Assembly (NCBI GenBank): GCA_012862575.1
Contig: BLSF01000059.1
Span: 186,001-250,000, forward strand
DNA from: Parietichytrium sp. I65-24A
Taxonomy: Eukaryota > Sar > Bigyra > Thraustochytrida > Thraustochytriidae
DNA: 64,000 nt
Direction: 5' to 3'
Below are positions 1-10,011 of the stretch, piece by piece. The position numbers and the translations under genes are program-made. Every line of letters begins with the position of its first letter. Position 1 is the stretch's first letter. A model generated the notes under the pieces. That model was not told where the DNA came from, made no database searches, and worked only from the letters and a program-made list of their open reading frames with translations.

Positions 1-680
1 CCTGTGCCGCCCATGAGCAAGTACCAAGTGACAATCTGCACAGTGTCTCCGGGCTCAGAGCCAGCGCACAGGAAAGGCAAAAAGCCCAAGAGTGCGGCAT
101 ACAGACAAAGCCAAAAGCACATCTTGTCAGCCAAGTTTGTGAACTCCTTGGTTTGGCTCTTTCCCTTCAGGACGCTTCTGAGCAGAGCTGGTTGGAACGC
201 GAAGACGGCGAGATAAAAACCGCATTTGGCGATGGCATACAGCAAGTTGAGCATTGCATTCTCGCCAAGGTGGAGATCGGGGTTGATGATTTTAATTAGG
301 CCATAGAGCTGCACGGCCGGGAATACTGCAAATATGTATCCGTAGATCGCAACCAGCCCTCGGTTGTTCCACAAGGTAAATTTTTGACCTTGAGCTCGCT
401 TCAAGTCGCGCGTCTCGGCGTATGTCTCGTACCTTAACTTGATTCGAGGAATCGACATGAATAACATGACGCATCCCAGCATGAAATTGAGCACCCACAG
501 CAGGCGCACAGCGAGCAAATTGACTTGGCAATCCGAGCCAAGCGTGTTGACGATATCCGACCCGCCTGACCAGTTCTCCTGGCATTCGCAAACGCTCTCT
601 ACACAGATGCCGTGGCTTGAGCAACTTCCGCGAAAGTTGTTCACTTCGAATCCATAATTCAAAGTCACGCACTCAGCCAT
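1..680 (-). CDS. EGF-like multi-pass membrane protein, 3' end cut off by window edge
   Basis: Reading the minus strand from the ATG at 680 gives 226 codons without a stop to the window edge, so only the N-terminal part is present. Residues about 4-52 hold a Cys-rich EGF-like pattern (GSCSSHGICVESVCECQENW, then a further Cys). Hydrophobic stretches follow at about residues 54-77, 108-132, 142-165, 184-204 and from 213 onward, so at least four or five membrane spans are expected. There is no signal peptide before the Cys-rich part; if that part is extracellular, the first span would have to insert it N-terminus out. The family was not recognised. A receptor-like or transporter-like role is only a guess. 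The frame is well supported by its length and its clean alternation of hydrophobic and polar segments. Confidence 0.7.
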   Translation of the reverse strand, partial: MAECVTLNYGFEVNNFRGSCSSHGICVESVCECQENWSGGSDIVNTLGSDCQVNLLAVRLLWVLNFMLGCVMLFMSIPRIKLRYETYAETRDLKRAQGQKFTLWNNRGLVAIYGYIFAVFPAVQLYGLIKIINPDLHLGENAMLNLLYAIAKCGFYLAVFAFQPALLRSVLKGKSQTKEFTNLADKMCFWLCLYAALLGFLPFLCAGSEPGDTVQIVTWYLLMGGT

Positions 681-3376
681 GGTTGCTCTCCTGCGTGCCC
701 TGACCCTCCTCCCTGCGTCGTCAGTTCTTCTCAGCTCAAGTGACAGGTCCGTATTCTGCCTGCCGCGCGGTGCTCAGAAGCCTCTTGCAACGGCGTTCAA
801 GCAGCACTCTGTGATTTCCACTTGATAGGAGATTGATGACGGAAACAATCACCGGCATAGTACCTGGCAGGGCTCTTTCCTCTCACAAGGCCTCATCAAT
901 CAACGATATATGAGAGGATTTGCTAGCACGGTTCGGGATGGACCAACCCTTCCACATGAACACTTGGAAGAAAATTTACAGTAGCATCTGGCGAGTTGTC
1001 CATCAATTCACCACATCGCGTGTGTGCGTGGGTCATTTTGTGTGCTTGATCCCTTCCCTCGACCTAGCCGGCTTCTAAAATATCAAATTTCGAAAAGGTA
1101 GTACTCACAAACCTAGATTGCAACGTTTCACTTACTGCTTCTTCTGGAGTTGTTGAACTATTTCATTCACTCATCTATGAGCATGAGGATGACTCGGAGG
1201 CCGCGCAATCCACGGTCTGGAGAGTAGAGCTTTATGTTCTGTTCAACTAGCCTCGTGTAAGAATTGCGAGAACTCTGAACTAACTGTACTACATGTATGT
1301 AAACCTCTCCTCTCTGGATTTCAGATGTAGAATTCCCAAGCTTGTCCACTAACTTATCAGCTCATTCACATGAACGTGAACAGCGCACAGGCGAGGGAAG
1401 TTGCGCACGTTTGTGTATTGGTGTCTACGGGAAGTCTTATTGAGTTAATGCACGGTTTGACAGACACTAAAGTAGTAATAACGTTCGCATTTCCTTCGAC
1501 GATCTGTGCGAGATAAAAGAGGGAGAAGGCTTGCATTACTGCACAGCTCGCGTTTTGGAAGCTGCACACTTGCAGTCTCTACCTAGCGGTCGGCGCTCGA
1601 GCATCTAACATTTCAAAAGCTCTTTTAAAACCTGGCCTTGTGTCACGAGGAGTCATCTAGTGCAGCTCACCAACGCAAGAGGAAACTCTCACAATCGCTC
1701 ACGCTTCCCTCCCTCGAGCCAGTTTCTGGCCAGAATTCCTCTGTCTTTCGAGACTCAAGCCTGTTTCGCCAGAGTTCCATGAGTTCTCATGCACCTTGGT
1801 AGTGAGTGGGTCATCATGAGGTCCGAGGAGATAACATGTTCCGTCTATGACCTCCTCCCACTGCCTCTCATCCACTTTTATTTCAACGAATGTGTGCATC
1901 AGATCGACGGAGAAGATCTACACGATGGCCAGAACTGCAGAGTTCTGTTTCTATGTGCAAATCGCATTGCTTCATGCACATCAAAACTGCACCTCTTCCC
2001 CCTTCCTCTCCTGTGCTCATTCATTTCACATTGGCTACATTGGCTCAACTAAACATTCACTGTCAACAAAAGTGGCTTGTGCACAATTAAAGAAAACCTG
2101 CGCGGAGGAATGCGGCAAATCTTGCTCCTAATATTTTGCCTAAATGGATCCCATACAAAATTGCCCGATCGGGGTAACTTGGGAAGGTGTGCACTAAAAG
2201 GCTCTAACGAAATGATAGAGAATAGATGAGGTGAGAGAGAGCATTATATGCATGAGAGGAAAGGAAATGGATTCACACGTAGTATCGTTGGGGACCTAAA
2301 ACACTCGTGTTGGTAGGAACGGGGCGGGCTGAGGAGATTGGCGGTGGTCTCATTTCGTGCGGCGCTCTGGCTGGTCGCTCTGGAAATGAATCCTGAACGA
2401 TGAATAGGTCGTTGTTGAGCACTTAGGAGCCTGTACTACTCACAGTCAGTACCAGGACCTACACGTGCGTGAACGTGTGAATCTATGTGTTCTATCCATC
2501 CGCCTTTTGCTTATTTGACTGGATTGGAACAACTGTCCAAATTATCCCAGTCAACTTTTTATAACCTTGCACTTTTGCTCGCGGTAATTATTTCGAATTC
2601 GGAACCGACCAAAGGGCGGCTCGCCAAGGCACCTGAACGAGGAGCTCGAGTCGGGGCATACGAAAAGCAGTAAATCGATTCGAAAATTCTCTTGAGGCAG
2701 TGAGATTTAGTTGAGGGTCTTCATTGATACCTCGTTCGGAAAGAAATCGGACCGTTTGAATGATTTGAGCCGCGTGAATCGAAGAAGGCAGGTGTATATC
2801 TTTTTCTCAGGAACAAAAAGAGCCTCAGAAGAACAATTTTACAGGTATTGATCTTTAGAAAACCATCCCACTATGGCAAGGCTGCAGCTCGCTGCATTCG
2901 CTTCCGCTGCTTTAATACAGCATGATCGGCGTGCGTACTCCGCAACCCAATCCGCTTGGTAATGTCAACTGGCCAAGATGGGACCCGAAAAATGAAAAGT
3001 GTCGACACATCATCTGAACTAGTATCGTTTTCCAATCCTCGTCAAAGTTGTTTGCTTTCTATTCCTTGATTGATTCTCTTGCTGAGATACATCATGTTGA
3101 AGATCGACCGAGTCAAATTGCTTAATCGTTTGGGAGCCAAACCAGACAATTGTGAACAGAGGCAAAGAAGGACCAATGAAAAGCCATAGAGCGTTCAACA
3201 AGTGGTATTAAACAGGGTTGTGTCAAGACGTCAAGTTCGAAATCAACGGTTCCTTGAGGGTCCATCGAGTCAATAACGCAAATTTGTTCAGAAGCAATTT
3301 CGAAGAATAAGGAAGGAAACGTGGAGACTGAAGGAAAACACGAAACATACAAGAGCTTTAAAACAAAAGAATGTAT
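681..3376. other. Intergenic spacer, no gene seen
   Basis: This stretch carries the upstream flank of the EGF-like membrane gene and the downstream flank of the myosin-like gene. All reading frames are short and none shows a recognisable domain. I saw no tRNA, no long repeat and no mobile element. An unrecognised spliced or non-coding gene cannot be excluded. Confidence 0.5.
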
Positions 3377-6300
3377 TTACTGGTCCTCGTCCAAAACATC
3401 AAACTCGGAACCCATGCTGCCTTCCCCATCGTCGGTGACCCATTCGTACTCGCTATCGTCATCCCCGTTGTCTTCTTCCTCTGAAGAGGAGTCCAAGCCC
3501 TCCACGTCGATGTTGAGGTGTATTTTGAGCTCCAGCGCAACGAGGTCGAACTTTTCACGGAACCCTTCGCGGTCCTCTTTGGAAACCTTCGTAGACTCCA
3601 TCGATCCGAAAACCTGCAAAGCCTTCGCAACGCCAGGAAAGTCGTTGCCTGTCATTCCGAGCTCTTTGGCGTCCTGCAAGTTTTTGTACAAATCCGGCGC
3701 GTTCTTGCGCTGGCAAGAGAGCTCCAGAGCTTCCAGCACCTGTCTTTCGCGCTCCAAGCGCCGCAGTTTCTCGTTGGCAATGGTCAGAATGGAATGCTGC
3801 AGGTTCCACACCTTTGCCAGCTCGAGATTGCGGCGAATCTCCTTCTCGTTGCTCTCCTCGATTGCTTCCCGGAGTTGACGACGGATCTTCGAGTGCATGC
3901 GACGGATGTATTCGCAGCGTGCGAGATACCTCCTTCCAAAGCGCTGCATGTATATGACGGAAGGCTTCACCAACAGTCTCAGAGCAGTTTCGAGGTTGTT
4001 GCGGGAGGTGACATTCATGAAGACTTTTTCTTCTCCGTCTGATATTTCCCATTGTCCGATCAAAAAGTTGGCGCCAGCCAGTAAAGAACAGAATTCACGC
4101 AATGCCGGCAGAGCTTTACTCTTGTCGCCTTTCTTCTTCGTCTTCATGAAGCTAAAGGTAGCAGTGACGTGCATGTTGTGGTGGAGTGGGCCGTAGCGTA
4201 GGATAAAGTCCCGCGATGGAATGCCAGGTCCGCGGAGTGAATCATACATCCGCGTGCAGATGGCACTGGAAAGGCCATTTTGGCGAATCTGATCGAGCAG
4301 ATAGTGTGCGTCAAAGCGGCCATACTTGTCACCTTTCTTGTTGGCAGAAAGGCAGATTACGTTCTCAACCTGAGTTCGGGCCAGGATCGCCACAGCTCGG
4401 TTCGCCTCAGTAAAAATGCGCTTTGCAGTATCGTTGACCTCCGCCCTCCGCACCTGGGAGACGCCTTTTTCACTGCTAGGAGAAGAGGAGTCCTGCGCTT
4501 GATCGGTATCATTGTTCTCCGTGGCGCCTCCAAGGCTGCTAAGAGCACTGTCGTCCAACTCGGCCATCGCTTCGATTTCCCGTTTGCCAAGAATACCGCT
4601 GCGCTTAATGGCACTGCTCTTGAAATTTACCACTTCGCGGATCAACGGATTGGAAGACTTGTCATGGAGTAGTTGCATCACCTGCATTGGAATCGAGTGT
4701 GCTTTGCTTCGATTGATGAATTCGTCCAAATGATACTTGACGATGCCCCCAAAGTGTTTGATGCTGAAGTCAGAGGTTGTGGCCCTTGTTAGGTACTCGT
4801 TGTCCTTCTTCTTGCGAATAATCCTGCGCGCAAGGCCCTTGTCGCTGCCACCGGGAACGTTGATCTCCTCTTCAATGAGCTGGAGGACCCCAAGACGCTC
4901 ACTTCCGGCGGTACCGTCATTACCTGCTGGTGCGCTTTCCCCGCTTGCTTTGGTTGTCGGCGCTGGACTGGAGTAATTTGCACTTGGACGCCGGTTTGCT
5001 TGATAGCGGCTGGCCATCAGACGAACCACACTGGGGCGCTTGACTATCGGCGCTGGAGCCTTCGCCTTGCCGGTATACCCCACATCAAAGTTGGTCTGCA
5101 CGGCGCCCAAGAAGAGATTGAGCACCATCTCATTCGCTGGCGGATAACACACTGGCGCAATCATCTTGGCCTCTTCCTCCAGCTTGCGAGAGTTGCGCTC
5201 GACGATGTCCTGCATGAAGAAAGTGTGGAAGCGTTCTAGACGGTAATTCTGGTACAAGTCCTCCAAGGTGCTATCCTTTTGTACAAGAGAGGATGTCTCC
5301 AGCACTCCGATGATTCCAATCATGCCCTTGCTCTTCGTGAGCGTGCGCTGCACGGAGCGCCGGAGCGACAGCCTTCCCTTGAGCGTGCGGCCGCCTTTTT
5401 TGGCATTCGAAGTGGCTCTGCTCCGCCCATCGTCCTCCTCATCCTCGTCCACCCACCCTAAAGCCGTAGCGTTCTTGATGACCTTTTCGATTCGCGCAAC
5501 CTCTTTGTTGACGGTTTCCACGAGCCAATCAAAGAAAAGAGAGTACAATACGCGCGCAAGACCATCGCGCACCGAGACTTGTTCGCTCACAGAGCGCTCT
5601 TTGAAAAACCTTTCCGACTTGACCTGAAGCGTTTTCACGCGAATTGCAGTGCGAAGCTCCTCGAGCCCAACCCCGAGAACACTTTGTGAGGCACTAGAGT
5701 TTGTCTTGAATTCAATGTTGCCGGTCTCCAGGATTCCAACGAGCAGATTCTCAATGTTGCTCATTAGCTCTTTGGAAAAGCCCAGCGCTTTCATGCAGCC
5801 TAGCGTCTCAGACCACTCCTTGACAGGCTCCTGCGCATAGTCGCTCTTCTTCTTGCGCTTGGCCAAATATGAGTATGAGCTGGTCTTGAGTTTGTTGTGC
5901 TTCACGATACTATCAAACACCGGGAAGACCGGGTGCGCGTTATCGGTTACGCGCGACTTGTCCAGACCGAACGCGTTGCAGATCGCACCAATTAGAGTTC
6001 CACTGTTGAGGTTTGCTTTTGCTTCCATACGTTTGCTGGTGCGCGAAAACCAAGCCGGATTCGCTGCCTTCTTCTTCGGTGGGAAGAACATCTGCAGCTC
6101 TGTCCAACGAACGTAGCCCGTCCCTCCAAATTCTTGCAACAAGGTGTCACCGGAAAGAAGTTTGGACCACCATTTCGCATCCGGAGGCTTGGCGAGCTGA
6201 ATTGAGCGGAGCAAGATGAAGCGGGTAACGTCTCGCTTGCCGCTCGACTCTGCTCCGTTCACGACGATCGACTGTGACTGCAACCCGTTGCTTTCCTGCA

Positions 6301-6916
6301 GTTTGAAAAAGGACCGCTCCACGAGACTATTCAGGTCGTCTTTGCATGCCAATGGGTCATTCTTTTTCTTTGGCCTAGCGCGCTTTGATTTCATGGCCTT
6401 GCTGCCGTCGTCCGAAAGCGTCTGGAGCGCTAAGAAATCTGTGTCAAAGTCTTTGTTAAGGAACAGCAAGATGTTATCGCAAACCCGGACAAAATTGTAC
6501 CCGAGCTCGAACCTCATGCGAACGTTGTGGAATAGAGCAGGCTCGGAGATGTCCCAGAGCTTGCCAGGATCGAATTCCGGCCATGCTTGGAGATTCTCCC
6601 TTCCCATGGGCAGGATCGTAGCCGCCATCGCATCATCCACTTCTACTTCTTTTACGCGCCCATGTTCTTTGTACAACAGTATGCCGCCGGCGGGAGCGTC
6701 TCTATCAAACGACCTTTTCACCTTGGCAGGCCGGAACACAGGGCCGTCCATCGGCCTCAGCCCGCGCACCACAAGCTTGTCCTGCCGAAGCCACACGAGC
6801 TGGCCCTTCACAAACCGCTCATACTTGGCATTCTCTTTGAGCGAGAGCACGTACTGCAGCAGCTCATCCTTCTGCTCAATGTAATGCGGCAGCTGCAGCT
6901 GCAGCGACCCGGCCAT
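3377..6916 (-). CDS. Myosin-head protein with degenerate nucleotide-binding motifs
   Basis: The product is 1179 residues from the ATG at 6916 (the open frame begins two codons earlier with GTG). An SH3-like N-terminal subdomain (about 38-110) precedes a myosin head: WDISEPALFHNVRMRF at about 121-136 matches the motor's LNEPxVLxNLxxRY region, and a VxxLLHDKSSNPL segment matches the loop-2/actin-binding part. YGRFDAHYLLDQIRQNG matches the converter-proximal GKFDxxxVLxQLRCNG. One IQ-like motif (about 984-1006, MQRFGRRYLARCEY) follows, then coiled coil and a very acidic C-terminus. The P-loop reads GAESSGKR instead of GESGAGKT, and the switch II region reads VLETSS instead of DIxGFE. I did not find a canonical switch I. 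It is therefore probably unable to cycle ATP normally and may act as an actin- or calmodulin-binding scaffold. That role is inferred. Confidence 0.85.
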   Translation of the reverse strand: MAGSLQLQLPHYIEQKDELLQYVLSLKENAKYERFVKGQLVWLRQDKLVVRGLRPMDGPVFRPAKVKRSFDRDAPAGGILLYKEHGRVKEVEVDDAMAATILPMGRENLQAWPEFDPGKLWDISEPALFHNVRMRFELGYNFVRVCDNILLFLNKDFDTDFLALQTLSDDGSKAMKSKRARPKKKNDPLACKDDLNSLVERSFFKLQESNGLQSQSIVVNGAESSGKRDVTRFILLRSIQLAKPPDAKWWSKLLSGDTLLQEFGGTGYVRWTELQMFFPPKKKAANPAWFSRTSKRMEAKANLNSGTLIGAICNAFGLDKSRVTDNAHPVFPVFDSIVKHNKLKTSSYSYLAKRKKKSDYAQEPVKEWSETLGCMKALGFSKELMSNIENLLVGILETGNIEFKTNSSASQSVLGVGLEELRTAIRVKTLQVKSERFFKERSVSEQVSVRDGLARVLYSLFFDWLVETVNKEVARIEKVIKNATALGWVDEDEEDDGRSRATSNAKKGGRTLKGRLSLRRSVQRTLTKSKGMIGIIGVLETSSLVQKDSTLEDLYQNYRLERFHTFFMQDIVERNSRKLEEEAKMIAPVCYPPANEMVLNLFLGAVQTNFDVGYTGKAKAPAPIVKRPSVVRLMASRYQANRRPSANYSSPAPTTKASGESAPAGNDGTAGSERLGVLQLIEEEINVPGGSDKGLARRIIRKKKDNEYLTRATTSDFSIKHFGGIVKYHLDEFINRSKAHSIPMQVMQLLHDKSSNPLIREVVNFKSSAIKRSGILGKREIEAMAELDDSALSSLGGATENNDTDQAQDSSSPSSEKGVSQVRRAEVNDTAKRIFTEANRAVAILARTQVENVICLSANKKGDKYGRFDAHYLLDQIRQNGLSSAICTRMYDSLRGPGIPSRDFILRYGPLHHNMHVTATFSFMKTKKKGDKSKALPALREFCSLLAGANFLIGQWEISDGEEKVFMNVTSRNNLETALRLLVKPSVIYMQRFGRRYLARCEYIRRMHSKIRRQLREAIEESNEKEIRRNLELAKVWNLQHSILTIANEKLRRLERERQVLEALELSCQRKNAPDLYKNLQDAKELGMTGNDFPGVAKALQVFGSMESTKVSKEDREGFREKFDLVALELKIHLNIDVEGLDSSSEEEDNGDDDSEYEWVTDDGEGSMGSEFDVLDEDQ

Positions 6917-7776
6917 TCTCACACCAAACTAAACGACAGCCTACACCACCACCACCTTCTCACACTCACACTCACGCAAGCGCCACGCCCACCGCCCACC
7001 GCCCGCGACAGACACAGACACAGACACACACAGACACAGAGTCAGTGAGACAGAGAAAGAGAGAGAGCGCGCAAAGTCGCCAGCGAGTGAGCGAGAGAGA
7101 GAGAGAGACAGAGAGAGTGGGTGAGTGAGTGATTGACTGTGAGTGAATGTGAATGAGTGAGTGTGCAGTGCAGCTTCCTTCCCTCCCGTATAATAGCCCA
7201 CAGCCTAGTCTAGAGAGCGGTGCATAAGCTTAGCGGAGAGTATCAGCGACGACGCCTTCAACCTGTTGGGCTTCCTACCCGCGCGACGTAACTTTCTACA
7301 ACACCGTCGAGCACTTGTGCACTAGTCGATAGTCAAATAGTCAAATGCGAAGACGGCGATGAGCTCGATGAGCTGCGATTGTGAATGTTAATGTGAATTC
7401 TGAGCTGGGAATGCTCACTGTTCTCACCGTTCGCAGACAGGACAGAGAGACAGACCTCCCATTCGTTCTGGCCCGGCCTGCAACTCGAACACTCGAGCAC
7501 TGGAGCACTCGAGCGTGATGATCTGGAACGGGACATCCGTCATACCTGTCAGAGTTCGCACAAGCTTTAGTTCGCTCGCGAGCTGGGTAATGCTTTATGC
7601 TGGGTAGGTAAGTGAGTGAGCGAGTTATGCTGGGTGGACACATATGATTGAGCCTCAACAACCACGGGCTCGAGTAGGAGTGCACGTGGGCTTCAAGTTG
7701 TTTTGTTCAAAATGAAATGACTTGAGCCGAGTCGAGTTGAGTTGAAGTGAATGGTAATGGTATGGAGTGGATGAAC

Positions 7777-7858
7777 AAGGGCATGAATGAACTCGCGAAA
7801 GCAGTTGTCGTAGCTTGAAGGGCATGAATGAACTCGCGAAAGCAGTTGTCGTAGCTTG
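7777..7858. repeat. Exact 41-bp tandem duplication (two copies)
   Basis: Positions 7777-7817 and 7818-7858 are identical and adjacent, beginning aagggcatgaatgaactcgc. The lack of any difference suggests a recent event. Confidence 0.95.
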
Positions 7859-8563
7859 CGGCCTGTGATTGGGACGGACGGGCTGTGACTGGAGATCAGG
7901 GGACGATATCGGGATCATCGCAAGTCACATGAAGCAGATTAAGCACTACAAACTACAAACAATACATCTATTTTAACTGTATGTCAATTGAAATGGGGGA
8001 TGTTTGGTTCCATGAATGCTTTGGCGCAGAATTTCTCTTGGCTGTGAATCGAAATCGATCTCTCTCTTTACCTTCTTTCACACACACACAACATTGCGTG
8101 GGCTATGCCCATTTAAGGCAAACGATAATACTCAGTACCCTTCCCCCTCCCTCCCCAGCGCGGCACGAGATCGTAAGGTGGTTCTATAGATTATGGTAAG
8201 TGTCTTGTGTGCACGTGGTGTGCACGTCCGTGGAGCCTAGGCCTTGCTAGAGATGGGGCTAATGACTGAAGCAGATGTATTGACACTGTGGCGGTGCTTA
8301 CTGGGGTGCTAGCCCCGGTACCGGTACAGTGAGAATTTCATAATTTATGTAATTTCGATGAGTGTCCAAGTCGCGAGCCAAAACTGTGTGGTGGTGACAG
8401 AGAACGTTGATGGCGTCTCCTTTCTTTGCGCGAGATGTCTGACATGGCAGAAGCTTGAAACGGCGTGCAACACGGCGCCATTTCAGCTTTGAATGAAGGC
8501 TTGCTACTCGCTACTCGCTAGTAGGGACACTGGCTTCGCAATCAGACTTGGACTCTTCGGGGC

Positions 8564-8592
8564 TATCCATCCAACCATCCATCCATCCATCC
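8564..8592. repeat. CATC microsatellite
   Basis: A run of slightly interrupted CATC (plus strand) tetranucleotides lies in the spacer downstream of the mitochondrial carrier gene. Confidence 0.85.
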
Positions 8593-8961
8593 TGGACCCA
8601 TCTGAACGACGAAAAGTCTTCACAGTGCGTGAAAACAGCGAGCTGCCTTTGGACTTTTGCTTCTGCGGCATTAGAATTGAAAGTATTGCTTACTAACAGT
8701 GAGTACGGGTACGTTGTGAATGTGAATGGCCTGGGAAGCTGTAAAAAAGCAAAGTCAAATTCGTCGGTAGGTTTCAATCGTCTATCGGTATTTTCGTGGA
8801 TGTCTGGCTGCACAGTGTCTTCAGCGAAAAAACCGGCGTCACAACAGTGTGAATGCTATCTCTATTAACAGTAGTTCATGTATGTAAGACCACCACCGTG
8901 TGGAGCTTCGTAAGGAAGACTTCGCACATGGGATTGGACGTTGAATAGCGCGATCAGGCGC

Positions 8962-10011
8962 TCACAAACCAAGGTCAAACCAGCTGCGGCCATGGAGAAT
9001 GTCCATGGTCCTTTCATACGCGAAAAATGTCACCGCGTTCACAGGAAAGGCCCTGAGGAGAACCGGAACAGTGCCCTTGAAAAAAGCAGCCCCGCCCTCT
9101 TTTGCGTAGATTTTTCGAGCGCAGTCCCAGCTGGAGCTATATTCACGGGCTCCCGGCGAGCAGACGTCCATCTGGATTCTAGTCTTCACCACGTCGATTG
9201 GAATCACAGCACCCCATGCAGCAACTCCTGCAAGGCCTCCAGACACCAACTCAGCTGCAAGTCTGTTCTGTTCAAATGACTTCAAAAAGTAGTCTTTGGT
9301 TTCGTAATAGCTGTTGGCGCGCAAATATGATCAGTATTGTCGCGAAATCTTTTCAATGTAGAGAAGAACTCAAATCACTCGAATAACGTACAGAAGAAAA
9401 TATAGACCTGAGGATGGAACATCACGCAAAGAGGTGATTGCCCAGCCACCATACAAGCCGCGAACTCCCTCCGCTGCGATCCGCTCCCTGACCAGCCTTC
9501 GAACACCTCCCATGCCCATTTTGTCGTGGTTCACCTGCAAGTTTATCTTTACGATATCACATGGCGTTGTGACAATTGTCGTCACCGCGCCTCCAACACA
9601 ACCAGCGAGGAAAGTATGTGATAATGGAGTAGAGTGAAGCAAGTCCGATTCCGACCCCACGTGGTCTGCAAGCGCCGACAGAGTCGCGTTGAAGCCCATA
9701 AACGCAAGGGCGGTGTACGCGCCCTGGCTCACAACCGGGGCGACCAAGCCTCTAAAGAGTGCAGACACTCCTTCGCTCTTGACCGTGTCCACCAGTATCT
9801 TTAGCGACCCTTGACTCTTTGCTTCCGCTTGCTGTCGCACCTTCACCACGTCTAATGGATGCCCTACCACGATGCCGGCAGCCCCGCCTGTGTTATGAAG
9901 CAGATGCAAAAACGTAAGCCTCAAGTCCTAAGCTGAGTGTCCGCCGCCAGGGAGCGCCAACTTACCAATGGTGCCCGAAATCAGGTCATTTCTCACAGCT
10001 ACAAGGTCCAT
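8962..10011 (-). CDS. Mitochondrial carrier family (SLC25) protein, three exons
   Basis: This is a 296-residue carrier assembled from exon 1 (10011-9966), exon 2 (9887-9392) and exon 3 (9310-8962). Intron 1 starts gtaagt and ends cacag; intron 2 starts gtacgt and ends caacag. The joins keep frame (phase 1, then phase 2) and give continuous carrier sequence, TIGGAAGIVVGHPLDVVKV and LYFLLYYETKDYF. The three family signatures PxDxVKxx are present: HPLDVVKVR, TPCDIVKIN and IPIDVVKTR, one per repeat. Length is typical for the family. Such proteins exchange metabolites across the inner mitochondrial membrane. The RDVPSSGLYFLLY segment recalls the carnitine/acylcarnitine and basic amino acid carriers, but the substrate cannot be fixed by eye. 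It is the only gene in the window with demonstrable introns. Confidence 0.92.

Larger units (their letters stand above)
6917..8961. other. Intergenic spacer with simple repeats
   Basis: This is the upstream flank of the myosin-like gene. It holds CA/GA-rich low-complexity DNA (about 6990-7170), an exact 41-bp tandem duplication (7777-7858), a palindrome-rich ccggtaccggtac stretch (8315-8327) and a CATC array (8564-8592). No coding region was supported. Confidence 0.6.

Noticed and set aside
292-672. 126-codon minus-strand frame at the left edge
   Set aside because: It is the wrong frame of the EGF-like membrane gene; the neighbouring frame is open to the edge and gives Cys pairs and membrane spans.
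1789-2131. Overlapping short plus-strand frames in the left spacer
   Set aside because: They overlap one another in different frames, have no domain and share no codon pattern with neighbouring genes.
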